25,967 bases of DNA from Pseudomonadota bacterium. GTDB taxonomy: Bacteria; Pseudomonadota; Gammaproteobacteria; Burkholderiales; SHXO01. Positions 17,001 to 24,114 of this stretch are shown in pieces (position 1 is the stretch's first letter; the number at the start of each line of letters is the position of its first letter). The position numbers and the translations under genes are program-made. Below the pieces are notes generated by a model. The model saw only the letters and a list, made by a program, of their open reading frames with translations. It was not told the DNA's origin and did not search any database. The stretch spans positions 1-25,967 of the forward strand of contig JAEZCG010000162.1 in NCBI GenBank assembly GCA_023430065.1. The letters run 5' to 3'.

Positions 17001-18786
17001 GGCGGAACTGGCGCGCTTGCAGCGGCTCGCGCCCTGGCTGCAGACCGTGTCGGAGGTGACCCAGCGCGTTGCGCAGTCCGGCGCCCCGCAGTACGCGCGG
17101 CTGCTGCGCCAGCCCGCGGGCGCCGACGATCGGCTGATCCCGCCCGACTGGCGGCGCGCGTGGCGCATGCGCTGCGTGGCCACGCACCTGACGCTGATCG
17201 ACCCGCAGAACGAGTTCCGGCGCCTCACGCGCGTGCGCGGCGAGCTCGAGCAGGACCTCGCGCGTGCCTATCACGACCTGGTGGTCAGGCGCACCTGGCT
17301 GCAGCTGGCCCGCAACACCTCGGCCAGCACGCGCGCCGCCCTGCAGGCCTACCTGAACGCCATCCAGCGCATCGGCAAGGGGACCGGCAAGCGCGCCGCA
17401 CGCTACCGTCAGGACGCGCGCGAGGCCGCCGCGGAGGCGCATGCCGCCATTCCCTGCTGGATCATGCCGCACTACCGCGTGTCGGAGACGCTGCCTGCGC
17501 AGATGGCGCTGTTCGACCTGGTGATCATCGACGAGGCGTCGCAATCGGATCTGTCCGCGCTGCCAACGATCTTCCGCGGGCGCCGCCTGCTCATCGTCGG
17601 CGACGACCGGCAGGTCGCACCCGAAGCGATCGGCATGGAAGAGGATCGCATCAAGGCGCTCATGCAGCGCCACCTTGCCGAGCAGGTGCCGCTGTACCGT
17701 GCACAGATGTCGGCCGATCGCTCCATCTACGACCTGGCCAAGGTCGTGTTCGCGCGCAGCGGCGTGATGCTCAAGGAGCACTTCCGCTGCGTCGCACCGA
17801 TCATCGAGTATTCCCGGCGCGAGTTCTATCACGGCGAACTGTTGCCGCTACGACTGCCGCCGCTCGCCGCGCGGTTCGACCCGCCGCTGGTGGACGTGCT
17901 GGTCGAGGACGGCGAGCGGCGGGGAGACGTCAACCCGCCCGAGGCACGCTTCATCGTCGACGAGATCAAGCATTTGCTGGGCGATGCGCGCATGAGCGGC
18001 CGCAGCATCGGCGTAGTCTCGCTGCTGGGCGACGAGCAGGCCCTGCGCATCTGGGAGATGCTCGGCGAGGAACTGGGTCCCGAGACACTGCAGCGCTACC
18101 GCATCGCCTGCGGCGATGCGCGCACCTTCCAGGGCAAAGAGCGCGACGTCATGTTCCTGAGCATGGTGTGCGCGCCCAACGACGTCGGCGCGCCCCTGTC
18201 TCGCGACAGCTTCGCCCAGCGTTTCAATGTCGCGGCTTCGCGTGCGCGCGACCGCATGTACCTGGTGCGCTCGGTGCAGCCGGAACAGTTGCCCGAGTCG
18301 GATCGCCTGCGGCGTAGACTGATCGAACACTTTGCCGCCCCCTTCCCCATGGCGGACGGCGGCGCGGGCCAGGACGCACGACGCGATCCGCGCCACCTGT
18401 GCGAGTCGCCGCTGGAACGCGAGATCTACGACTGGCTGGCGGAAGCCGGCTATCGCGTCACGCCACAGGTGCGCGTGGGAACCTACCGCATCGACCTGGT
18501 GGTGGACGGGGTCAATCATGCGCGTCTGGCGATCGAGTGCGACGGCGACAAGCACCACGGGCCCGACAAGTGGAGCGCGGACGTGCGACGTCAGCGCGTG
18601 CTGGAACGCGCCGGCTGGACATTCTGGCGCTGCTTCGCCTCGACGTTCGTGCGCCGCCGGCAGGCAGTGCTCGACGATCTCGCGCGCACGCTCGAGGCAC
18701 TCGACATCCATCCCGACAGGAACTCGGCGGCGGCACCGCCCCCGCTGTGCGTCCTGCGCCGGCTGCGGGCAGGCGCCGCACGCTGA
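14095..18786 (+). CDS. Giant SF1 (Upf1-like) helicase with C-terminal PD-(D/E)XK/Vsr-like nuclease domain
   Basis: 1563 residues from GTG 14095 (TGAGG just upstream); an ATG at 14155 is an alternative. Residues 1-430 are not recognised. Motif I GPPGTGKT is at 464-471, followed by an insert of about 670 residues rich in charged helices. Motif II DEAS is near 1146, motif III-like VGDDRQ near 1168, motif V-like ARTFQGKERDV near 1343 and motif VI NVAASRARD near 1377: all SF1B/Upf1-type. A C-terminal domain from CESPLEREIYDWL (1437) has RIDLVV and IECDGDKHH, then WTFWRCFASTF, the pattern of DUF559/MTES_1575-type nucleases related to Vsr. Such fusions unwind and cut nucleic acid, and several are anti-phage proteins. 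No partner gene is adjacent. The defence role is inferred. Confidence 0.85.
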   Translation: MRLSPLQQDRTERRAPSGPAMLRQDSLVADATTPRKRRLQALIDYVAQTGRARSRVVSNVTDHGLFLLFEHQLAAVDGSRLNDIGADGEDDIWLTVSRPPGPELPPRPDNPWLAPWLAVGVAVLVAPKLADAIDAAALIAAGTHRAAGLGPGDADAAIQPTVDAQARVALRDYAYRAEVEKQYAAYMEDRWVPWADGERRRRRQSRLYVRLFTLHQQMSGSLLEAPVELVWGLGVGVVDVPGTPAAYPLITQLVDLSVNARTGAVEIRPRDAEPRVELDYYAALDRNGAERAAAHRAEQAGRQVLQQASEALSPFDPATYRPAIAAVLDALTPVARRAGDLAMVGSGAPDQPLPIRVSEGWVLFARPRSSNLLVHDLEQYRRLLQDIAGDDGLPDAVRAIVSDPSSEVAPVELPRFRGVSTATRPRGVDVDGSVQDLYFPKAFNDEQLRIVQLLEAHDGVVVQGPPGTGKTHTIANIVCHWLATGRRVLVTSMKEPALAVLREHLPEQIRPLAISLLGSEHEGMRQFEESVQHIASEVQSIDQAALETEVAQLEEAIDGLHARLARMDTEIGRWARLNQARIDIDGDSLSPMDAALEILDRGEQYEWIPDALGIGPQYAPRVGDDDMDRLREARRQLGDDIEYVAHELPLATEFPDARALLQMHQGLSGFVRMSAQGRGDLPQVPHGAEGALNELALALARVRTLRAHGQAEIARAGTRLHTQLRTAPDADAFKLLEHLAQELAGAAELRTAYLARPVEAPAAADQDGELMQALQNLAAGRRAFGLMGGFGKTETKRAVEAVTVDGHAPMQTADWQHALGFLNLQQRLRQLGARWNALCADLGLVEVDPTQPQGVVAALEQVQAYRAARELAIAEADVSARALALFPTWPQSARVADDDGVLAQLERVVAHQHSAQRLGEVWVAKARLQKALEGRSGRVVEDLRVFVNDMLGNPKVDEGQLLAAWSASMAELARLQRLAPWLQTVSEVTQRVAQSGAPQYARLLRQPAGADDRLIPPDWRRAWRMRCVATHLTLIDPQNEFRRLTRVRGELEQDLARAYHDLVVRRTWLQLARNTSASTRAALQAYLNAIQRIGKGTGKRAARYRQDAREAAAEAHAAIPCWIMPHYRVSETLPAQMALFDLVIIDEASQSDLSALPTIFRGRRLLIVGDDRQVAPEAIGMEEDRIKALMQRHLAEQVPLYRAQMSADRSIYDLAKVVFARSGVMLKEHFRCVAPIIEYSRREFYHGELLPLRLPPLAARFDPPLVDVLVEDGERRGDVNPPEARFIVDEIKHLLGDARMSGRSIGVVSLLGDEQALRIWEMLGEELGPETLQRYRIACGDARTFQGKERDVMFLSMVCAPNDVGAPLSRDSFAQRFNVAASRARDRMYLVRSVQPEQLPESDRLRRRLIEHFAAPFPMADGGAGQDARRDPRHLCESPLEREIYDWLAEAGYRVTPQVRVGTYRIDLVVDGVNHARLAIECDGDKHHGPDKWSADVRRQRVLERAGWTFWRCFASTFVRRRQAVLDDLARTLEALDIHPDRNSAAAPPPLCVLRRLRAGAAR

Positions 18787-18877
18787 TTGCGTCCCTGCGC
18801 GGTGCGAGGTATCGGGATGCGCCGGCGCGGATGGCGTCACGCGCAGGCCGGCACGCGCGTACGGAAGGAACGGGCGG

Positions 18878-18899
18878 CGCCGCGCAGCCACGCGCGGCG
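18878..18899. terminator. Stem-loop between convergent genes
   Basis: A perfect 8-base stem, CGCCGCGC / GCGCGGCG, with a 6-base loop lies in the 127-base gap between the convergent helicase and MFS genes. There is no T tract on either side, so intrinsic termination is doubtful. In such GC-rich DNA a short stem can arise by chance. Confidence 0.25.
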
Positions 18900-18913
18900 A
18901 AGTCCCGCCCAGT

Positions 18914-20572
18914 CTACTTGAACAGCGGCAGGGCCTTGACGATGGAGGTCCAGATACCCCAGGCGAGGGGGATGGCGACCACGGCCCAGGCCAGTATCAC
19001 GCCACCGGAGATCCCGCCTTTGGAGCCCGTCACCGGACCTGCCGTCTTCGGCGCGGCCTCGTGGGCGAGGCGTTTTTCCTCCATCAGTTCCGCCTCCGTC
19101 ATGAACCATCGGTCGGCGACCGGGCGCACGAGCAGGTTGGCGACGAAACCCACCAGCAGCATCCCGGCGAGCGTGAAGAAGATCGGCCCGTAGATCTGGT
19201 CGAACGGCACATGCCGCTCCACGCGCACATCGTGCATGTAGTTCACCACCACCGGTCCGACGATGCCGGCGGTGGACCAGGCGGTGAGCAGGCGGCCGTG
19301 GATCGCGCCGACGAACTGCGTGCCGAACAAGTCGGCCAGATAGGCCGGGATGGTGGAGAAGCTGCCGCCGTACATCGAGGCGATGATGCAGAACGACCCG
19401 ACCAGCACGGCGAGCGACTTCCAGTCCGCGCCGTAGGAAGCGAGCACGTAGAGCGCGGCGCCGAGCACGAAGAAGACGACGTAGGTCTGCTTGCGCCCGA
19501 GCTTGTCGGAGGACGAGGCCCAGACGAAGCGCCCGAAGATGTTGAACAGCGAGATCAGGCCGACGAAGCTGGCCGCGATCGCTGCCGTGGCATTGCGCAG
19601 CGCCTCGTCCGAACGCAGCACTTCCCAGCCGAGATCGGGACGATCGACCAGAGCGCCGCCGAAGGTCTCCTGCAGCATCGGTGCGGCCGCGCCGATGATG
19701 CCGATGCCGGCAGACACGTTCATGCACAGCACGAGCCACAGCAGCCAGAACTGCGGGGTCTTGTGCGCGTTGTTCAGGTGCACGTGCCCCTTGGCAATCA
19801 TGCTGTTGGTGGCGGCCGACGGCGTCCAGCCCTCGGGACGCCAGCCGCTGGGCGGCACGCGGTAGAGCAGCGCGCCGAACAGCATGAACGCGGCATAGAT
19901 CACGGCCAGCACGACGAAGGTCTGCCACACGCCGGGATCGCCGGGGCTGGCGAACTGCTTCATCAACAGGGTGGCGAAGGGCGAACCGATCATCGCGCCG
20001 CCGCCGAAGCCCATGATCGCCATGCCGGTCGCCATGCCCCGGCGGTCGGGGAACCACTTGATCAGGGTGGACACCGGCGAGATGTAGCCGAGCCCGAGCC
20101 CGACTCCCCCGATGAGTCCGGAGCCGAGCCACATCAGCCACAGCTGGTGGATGTAGACGCCGTAGGCGGACATGAGCAGGCCGCCGCACCAGCACAGCAT
20201 CGATACCACCCCCACCTTGCGCGGGCCCGCCCGCTCCAGCCATGCACCCCAGATCGCCGCGGAAGCGCCGAGCACCACGAAGAACAGGGTGTACATCCAG
20301 CCGAGGTCGAACTGCGTCCAGTTGCAGTCCGTTGCCGTCAGCGCGCGTGCGGTGCCCGCGAGCTTGTCACCGAACGTGGTGGCGCCGGCTGCACACGCCT
20401 CCAGGGGCACGCCATCCTCGCCCACCAGTGCGGATTGCAGCGGCTTCCAGAACACGGAGAAGCCGTATGCCATGCCGATGCACAGGTGGATCCCCAGTGC
20501 GGCGGGCGGCACCAGCCAACGATTGAATCCAGGTCCGGCGATGATGCGTTCTTTGTCGAGGAAGCCAGCCAT
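18914..20572 (-). CDS. MFS transporter, OFA (oxalate/formate antiporter) family
   Basis: 552-residue inner-membrane carrier with about 12 to 14 hydrophobic segments. The OFA pattern is clear: NRWLVPPAALGIHLCIGMAYGFSVFWKPL at the start, a 50-residue periplasmic loop after the first segment, GWMYTLFFVVLGASAAIWG, GGVGLGLGYISPVSTLIKWFPDRRGMATG, and a second-half WASSSDKLGRK motif. OFA members exchange small carboxylates such as oxalate/formate or move other monocarboxylates. A final hydrophobic segment, VILAWAVVAIPLAWGIW, follows a charged linker. AGGA seven bases before the ATG at 20572 supports the start. It stands alone, but it could supply a small acid to the dehydrogenases and aldolase in the 4-7 kb block. 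Confidence 0.9.
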   Translation of the reverse strand: MAGFLDKERIIAGPGFNRWLVPPAALGIHLCIGMAYGFSVFWKPLQSALVGEDGVPLEACAAGATTFGDKLAGTARALTATDCNWTQFDLGWMYTLFFVVLGASAAIWGAWLERAGPRKVGVVSMLCWCGGLLMSAYGVYIHQLWLMWLGSGLIGGVGLGLGYISPVSTLIKWFPDRRGMATGMAIMGFGGGAMIGSPFATLLMKQFASPGDPGVWQTFVVLAVIYAAFMLFGALLYRVPPSGWRPEGWTPSAATNSMIAKGHVHLNNAHKTPQFWLLWLVLCMNVSAGIGIIGAAAPMLQETFGGALVDRPDLGWEVLRSDEALRNATAAIAASFVGLISLFNIFGRFVWASSSDKLGRKQTYVVFFVLGAALYVLASYGADWKSLAVLVGSFCIIASMYGGSFSTIPAYLADLFGTQFVGAIHGRLLTAWSTAGIVGPVVVNYMHDVRVERHVPFDQIYGPIFFTLAGMLLVGFVANLLVRPVADRWFMTEAELMEEKRLAHEAAPKTAGPVTGSKGGISGGVILAWAVVAIPLAWGIWTSIVKALPLFK

Positions 20573-20703
20573 GACGGGATCCTATGCTGTTCTTGTGTGG
20601 TGGGTGCTGTCGCGTGGCCGGAGGATACACCCGGGGCGCGCCTCGCGCGAATCGCCGGGACCGTTGGCTGGCCGATTCGCATGGTGCAGCGCACGAGGAG
20701 GCA

Positions 20704-20739
20704 TAACGTGTACCGGAACCGTAACGTCCACCGGAACCA
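20704..20739 (+). repeat. Two tandem 18-bp repeats upstream of the BON-domain gene
   Basis: TAACGTGTACCGGAACCG (20704-20721) and TAACGTCCACCGGAACCA (20722-20739) match at 15 of 18 positions and abut exactly. They lie in the 278-base gap between the divergent MFS and BON genes, right after a GAGGAGG. The spacing is not a whole number of helical turns. They may be activator or repressor sites, or the remnant of a small coding repeat, since a GTG frame through them reads YRNRNVHRN. Confidence 0.6.
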
Positions 20740-20810
20740 GGGCCCGCGCGATGGCAAGGCTTGTTCCCGCACTGCCCCGGCGCAGGAACGCAGGTTGCGA
20801 AACTCGCGCA

Positions 20811-20826
20811 TCGGAGCGTGCTCCGA
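20811..20826. promoter_or_regulatory. Perfect palindrome upstream of the BON-domain gene
   Basis: TCGGAGC-GT-GCTCCGA has 7-base arms and a two-base centre and lies 24 bases before the ATG at 20851. The tight symmetry fits a dimeric regulator's operator, or a hairpin in the mRNA leader just ahead of the GGAGG ribosome site. Confidence 0.4.
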
Positions 20827-20850
20827 CACCAACGATACGGAGGCTATCCA

Positions 20851-21549
20851 ATGGTCTTCCTTCCGATCGCAGGCCTGGCCCTGGGCGCAGCCGGCATGTA
20901 TCTGTTCGACCCCGAACAGGGACGCCGGCGACGTGCCCTGGTACGCGACCAGGCGCTCAGCCGTACGCGCCATCTTCAGCGCAGCGCGCGGAGCACTCTG
21001 CATGATTTGCGCAACCGGGCGCGTGGTGTCCGGCGCCAGTGGGGCGGGCTGCGCCAAGACCAGATTCCCGACCGCGTGCTGGCTGCGCGCGTACGCAGCA
21101 AGATCGGCCGCTACAGCGCCCATCCTCGCCCGATCGAAGTGTGGGCACAGGCGGGCATGGTGGAACTGCGCGGCCCGGTGCTGGCAAGCGAGTGCGAGGA
21201 GCTGCTTCGCGTCGTCGGCCGGATGCGCGGGGTACGCGAGGTACGCGATCGTCTGCAGCGCCATGACAGTGCGGCGCACGTATCCGCACTCCAGGGCGGG
21301 AGGCACCGGCGGCGCGCGCGTGCGGCCAGTGCCGGCGAGCGCTGGACGCCCGCGCAGCGGACAGCCTCGGGCGGTGCAGGAGGCGCCCTGCTGCTGATGG
21401 CGATGCGACGCGGCGGCCTTTCCGGCACGGTGGCAGGACTGGCCGGCGCGGCGTTACTGGTGCGCGCGGCGACGAACGTCCCGCTGCAGCGGTTGGCGCG
21501 AGCCGATGCAAGGCCGGACGAACCGCGCAGCGATGCGCCGCTGGCGTGA
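20851..21549 (+). CDS. BON-domain membrane-anchored protein
   Basis: 232 residues from an ATG with GGAGG eight bases upstream. Longer reading upstream lacks a ribosome site. An N-terminal hydrophobic helix (FLPIAGLALGAAGMYLF) is followed by DPEQGRRRRALVRDQ, a motif typical of small YtxH/BON envelope proteins. Next comes a very Arg-rich stretch, then a BON domain at about 72-138 (LAARVRSKIGRYSAHPRPIEVWAQAGMVELRGPVL...VREVRDRL). A C-terminal glycine/alanine-rich hydrophobic region (about 170-215) probably inserts in the membrane. BON proteins such as OsmY serve envelope stress responses. The palindrome and tandem repeats upstream suggest regulated expression. The exact role is unknown. Confidence 0.8.
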   Translation: MVFLPIAGLALGAAGMYLFDPEQGRRRRALVRDQALSRTRHLQRSARSTLHDLRNRARGVRRQWGGLRQDQIPDRVLAARVRSKIGRYSAHPRPIEVWAQAGMVELRGPVLASECEELLRVVGRMRGVREVRDRLQRHDSAAHVSALQGGRHRRRARAASAGERWTPAQRTASGGAGGALLLMAMRRGGLSGTVAGLAGAALLVRAATNVPLQRLARADARPDEPRSDAPLA

Positions 21550-21597
21550 TGGCGCGCCTTCCCTCAACACCCCACCTTCGCTGACAGGAGATCGGTC

Positions 21598-21948
21598 ATG
21601 CCAAGAGGTTCGAACCCTAAGCGCGAACGCGAGTACGAGGCACTCAAGGAGCAGTTCGAGCACGAAGGCCGCTATCCCGGCCGCGAAGACGAGGTGGCGG
21701 CGCGCATCGTCAACAAGCAGCGTGCGCAGCTGCGCGAGACGCAGGGTGCGCGCGAGCAGGAGCGCAAGGGCAAGGCTCCCGACCGCGGCCTGCCGATCGC
21801 CCGTTACGACCACCTGACCGTGCCGCAGGTGACGGTCCGCCTGGACGGCCTGTCCTACACGCAACTGCGGGCGATCGAGCGGCACGAGCGGGCACACAAG
21901 AATCGCAGCACGCTGCTGCGCCAGATCGAGCGCCGCATCCATCACTGA
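21598..21948 (+). CDS. Small charged protein with Rho_N/SAP-like C-terminal segment
   Basis: 116 residues, highly charged, with no signal peptide. The N-terminus MPRGSNPKREREYEALKEQF with AARIVNKQRAQ resembles short proteins often labelled plasmid stabilisation or general stress proteins. The C-terminal YDHLTVPQVTVRLDGLSYTQLRAIERHERAHKNR resembles a Rho N-terminal/SAP-type helical motif (LTV-EV--RLDGLS--EL) that can bind nucleic acids. AGGAG eight bases before the ATG gives a strong start. It follows the BON gene by 48 bases in the same direction and is probably co-expressed. No toxin partner is seen, so a plasmid-maintenance role is not supported. Its 3' end overlaps the opposite-strand gene's end by 7 bases. 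Confidence 0.78.
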   Translation: MPRGSNPKREREYEALKEQFEHEGRYPGREDEVAARIVNKQRAQLRETQGAREQERKGKAPDRGLPIARYDHLTVPQVTVRLDGLSYTQLRAIERHERAHKNRSTLLRQIERRIHH

Positions 21949-22832
21949 GGGGACTGCGTCGGCCGCAGGCGCGTGACCGCAGCGCGGAATCCCGCACTGC
22001 GCAATGACAGCAGGCGTGCCTGGCGCGCCTCCCAATAAGGCGATGCGACTTCGTAGCCGCCGACCAGGCGAAACTCGGCGCTGCCGGGCGCGTCGCTGCA
22101 GCCGTCGCCTGCGACCGGCTGGCGCCGAAGCGCGACCTGCTCCGCGCCAGGTTCGATGGTGAGGACGTACTCGATGCAGCGGGCCGAACGGTCTTCGGCG
22201 ACGATGCGCCGGTCTGTCCACTCCCGCACCGTCCAGTCCTGTGCCTGCAGCGCGAGATCGCTCACGGATGAGTGGAACCAGCCCGCTTCGTCGCCGGCCA
22301 TCACCAGCTTCGCGGTGACCATCGAGCACAGCCCCGCCGCGCGGTAGCAGCGGATGCTGGTGGTCTGGATCGGGTCCGGCTCCGGCATCTGATCGGAGTG
22401 CCAGGTTCCCTCGGCGCTGACCACCTCGCCCTTGGTCACCACGAAGGCCGGACCGGGAATCACCGGCGCCTGCCAGAACTCGTTGGTGCGCTGGACCAGA
22501 TCCATGAACTCCCCGACCAGGATCACGCCCGTGGGCGTCGCGCGGATGTCGCGCTGGAACGCTTTCACCGCTGCGCTCAGTGCCGCCGAGGGACGCCCCG
22601 ATGGCGCCTGATACAGATAGCGCAGGTCGATCAGGGAATTCTCCAGCACGAAGCGGAACTCGCGGGCGCTCCAGCCGAACACGGGCAGGGCCTCCGTCGC
22701 GGGCAGCCGCAGCGCCTGCTCCGGCTCCATCGCACCGAACTCCTCGACGCTCACCGCCGCGGCACCCCCGGCGTGCAGCAACAATGCCAGGCTCAGCCCG
22801 GTGACCCAGATCCGTATCCTTCCCACACTCAT
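21942..22832 (-). CDS. Secreted protein with peptidoglycan-binding-like motif
   Basis: 296 residues from an ATG at 22832 with GAGGAG nine bases upstream. A signal peptide is clear: RIRIWVTGLSLALLLHAGGAAAV, cleaved near residue 25. Residues about 80-105 read ALSAAVKAFQRDIRATPTGVILVGEFMDL, which resembles a PG_binding_1 helix set (AVkaFQrd-g---TGvl). The rest is beta-rich with four cysteines (IRCYRAAGLCS, RCIEY, DGCSD) and matches no family I can name. A periplasmic or envelope role is likely. It is convergent with the small charged protein gene and divergent from the solute-binding protein gene. Confidence 0.75.
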   Translation of the reverse strand: MSVGRIRIWVTGLSLALLLHAGGAAAVSVEEFGAMEPEQALRLPATEALPVFGWSAREFRFVLENSLIDLRYLYQAPSGRPSAALSAAVKAFQRDIRATPTGVILVGEFMDLVQRTNEFWQAPVIPGPAFVVTKGEVVSAEGTWHSDQMPEPDPIQTTSIRCYRAAGLCSMVTAKLVMAGDEAGWFHSSVSDLALQAQDWTVREWTDRRIVAEDRSARCIEYVLTIEPGAEQVALRRQPVAGDGCSDAPGSAEFRLVGGYEVASPYWEARQARLLSLRSAGFRAAVTRLRPTQSPQ

Positions 22833-22963
22833 CTCGTCGCACTCCTCGTCAGGCGGCGCTCGCCGCGCAGGCACTATGCCGCCCGCGCACGGGCAGCGAC
22901 TTGAGCTGGCGCAAGGCACGACCACCGGGTGACCGGGTGCCAGGCGCCGCACTGCCCCGATTT

Positions 22964-22972
22964 TGCTATAGG
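22964..22972 (+). promoter_or_regulatory. Candidate extended -10 promoter for the solute-binding protein operon
   Basis: TGCTATAGG fits the TG-N-TATAAT extended -10 with two mismatches in the hexamer, TATAGG at 22967-22972. The start of transcription would be near 22978. That excludes the GTG at 22929 as a translation start and favours the TTG at 23028. The -35 is poor, as is common for extended -10 promoters. Confidence 0.45.
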
Positions 22973-22987
22973 ATGCCCCCTTTCCCG

Positions 22988-23006
22988 GGCGGGAGGCTGT
23001 CCCGCC
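22988..23006 (+). promoter_or_regulatory. Stem-loop in the leader of the solute-binding protein operon
   Basis: GGCGGGA-GGCTG-TCCCGCC is a perfect 7-base stem with a 5-base loop, lying between the predicted transcription start and the start codon. It could stabilise the mRNA or act as a cis-regulatory element. No T tract follows, so it is not an intrinsic terminator. Confidence 0.4.
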
Positions 23007-23027
23007 GCACACTTCACTCTCCCGATC

Positions 23028-24068
23028 TTGCAAGTCCGCACCACGTTCCGCACCCCTCGCCCTCTCGTCGCTGCCGCGTGCCTCGTGCTGAGCGCCATCC
23101 TGCTGATGGACAGCATTGCCGCTTATGCACAGGAGGTGTTCGAGCTGCAGCCCGAGTTCGTGTACGGCAGGCATCGCAAGCCGCGCATCGGCTACACCAA
23201 GCCCGAAGTGTTCGATCCGCTCTCGGATCGCCTGTACCGCTCCGGGATGAAGGACTACCCGCCCACCGCGGTGCCCGAGGAGTTGAAGAACGTCGATGCG
23301 ATGACGCGCATCCAGGGCATGGGCCGCATCATGGCCTGCGCCGACGGGTGGTTCTGGCCTTTCTCACGCACCGCGCGCAAGAACGAGGCGCCGGGCCTGG
23401 AGATCGAGCTGCTGCAGACGATCGCGAAGAAGCACGGCTGGGAGGTGGACATGTCGTGGGTCAACATGGCCACCCGCTTCGGCCCCGGTGCACCCGGCGG
23501 TGCCTACGACCGCTCCATCAAGAAGGGCGTGTGCGACATCGTGCTCGGGCTCACCGTCTCGGGCGACGATCACCACATGGAGCCCAATGCGCTGTCTTTC
23601 ACCGCACCATTCCTGTCCACCGGCTTCGTGCTGGTCACCCAGGGCCCGGCCAAGGGGCTGCGCACGCTCGACGATGCCAAGACGCAGAACATCAAGGTCG
23701 GGGTGCCCGCGTATTCGCCGATGAGCGAGTACGCCGAGGAAAACGGCATCCCGTACACCACCTTCTTCCAGAACTACCAGGTCATCGATGCCATGGTACG
23801 CGGGGAGATCAACGCGGCGATGATCTGGTCGGGTGCCATCTCCCAGGCCAAGCTGGAGCACCCCGAGGCCGAGTTCGAAATGCCCAAGGGCTACGTGCCG
23901 GTGCCGGAGATGCGCTGGAACAGCGCATGGGTCGTCAAGACCAAGGAAACCGAACTGCTGCAGTTCATCAACGAGGCGTTCGCGCAGATGTTGAAGAGCG
24001 GCGAGATCAAACGCCTGTGCGAACGCTACGGCATTCCGTTCTATCCGCCGGTACCCATGGAGGAGTGA
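23028..24068 (+). CDS. Periplasmic solute-binding protein (family 3 type, MxaJ/XoxJ-like)
   Basis: 346 residues from TTG 23028, chosen because it opens directly on a signal peptide (basic VRTTFRTPRP, hydrophobic LVAAACLVLSAILL, cleavage after AYA-QE near 34). The GTG at 22929 would place 33 unrelated residues first. After a 65-residue extension comes a family 3 solute-binding fold: IMACADGWFWPFS, GLEIELLQTIAKKHGWEV, CDIVLGLTVSGDD, SFTAPFLSTGFVLV, and an end reading ERYGIPFYPPVP. The CADxxxxPFS start, CDIVLG and YGIPF ending recall MxaJ/XoxJ proteins linked to quinoprotein dehydrogenases, rather than amino-acid importers. No ABC permease or ATPase follows; instead exbB starts 46 bases later. 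Confidence 0.83.
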   Translation: MQVRTTFRTPRPLVAAACLVLSAILLMDSIAAYAQEVFELQPEFVYGRHRKPRIGYTKPEVFDPLSDRLYRSGMKDYPPTAVPEELKNVDAMTRIQGMGRIMACADGWFWPFSRTARKNEAPGLEIELLQTIAKKHGWEVDMSWVNMATRFGPGAPGGAYDRSIKKGVCDIVLGLTVSGDDHHMEPNALSFTAPFLSTGFVLVTQGPAKGLRTLDDAKTQNIKVGVPAYSPMSEYAEENGIPYTTFFQNYQVIDAMVRGEINAAMIWSGAISQAKLEHPEAEFEMPKGYVPVPEMRWNSAWVVKTKETELLQFINEAFAQMLKSGEIKRLCERYGIPFYPPVPMEE

Positions 24069-24114
24069 CCCGCCGGGTCGCTGCCAGACACGATCAGAAA
24101 ACAGGAGCGAGGCG

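Noticed and set aside
12937..17832. A 1631-codon open frame on the minus strand opposite the helicase-nuclease gene
   Set aside because: It is antisense to a protein with clear ordered helicase motifs. Its translation is rich in His, Arg, Gln and Ala with no motifs, as expected from the complement of a GC-rich coding frame.
20710..21000. A GTG-started short protein with a strong ribosome site upstream of the BON gene
   Set aside because: It runs into the BON gene out of frame and has no coding-like composition beyond the two repeats. The ribosome site is noted in the findings, but a gene is not called.
18332..21397. A 1021-codon plus-strand open frame spanning the MFS and BON genes
   Set aside because: It runs antisense through the OFA transporter, which has unmistakable membrane segments, and out of frame through the BON gene. 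The composition is that of a shadow frame.
21598..21948. Plasmid stabilisation or toxin-antitoxin function for the small charged protein
   Set aside because: The label is common for similar N-termini, but no toxin, replication or partition gene is nearby and the context is chromosomal.
23028..24068. Classical amino-acid ABC importer binding protein
   Set aside because: The fold fits, but no permease or ATPase gene follows, and the CADxxxxPFS start and YGIPF ending fit MxaJ/XoxJ-like proteins better. The point is not settled, so the function is left general.
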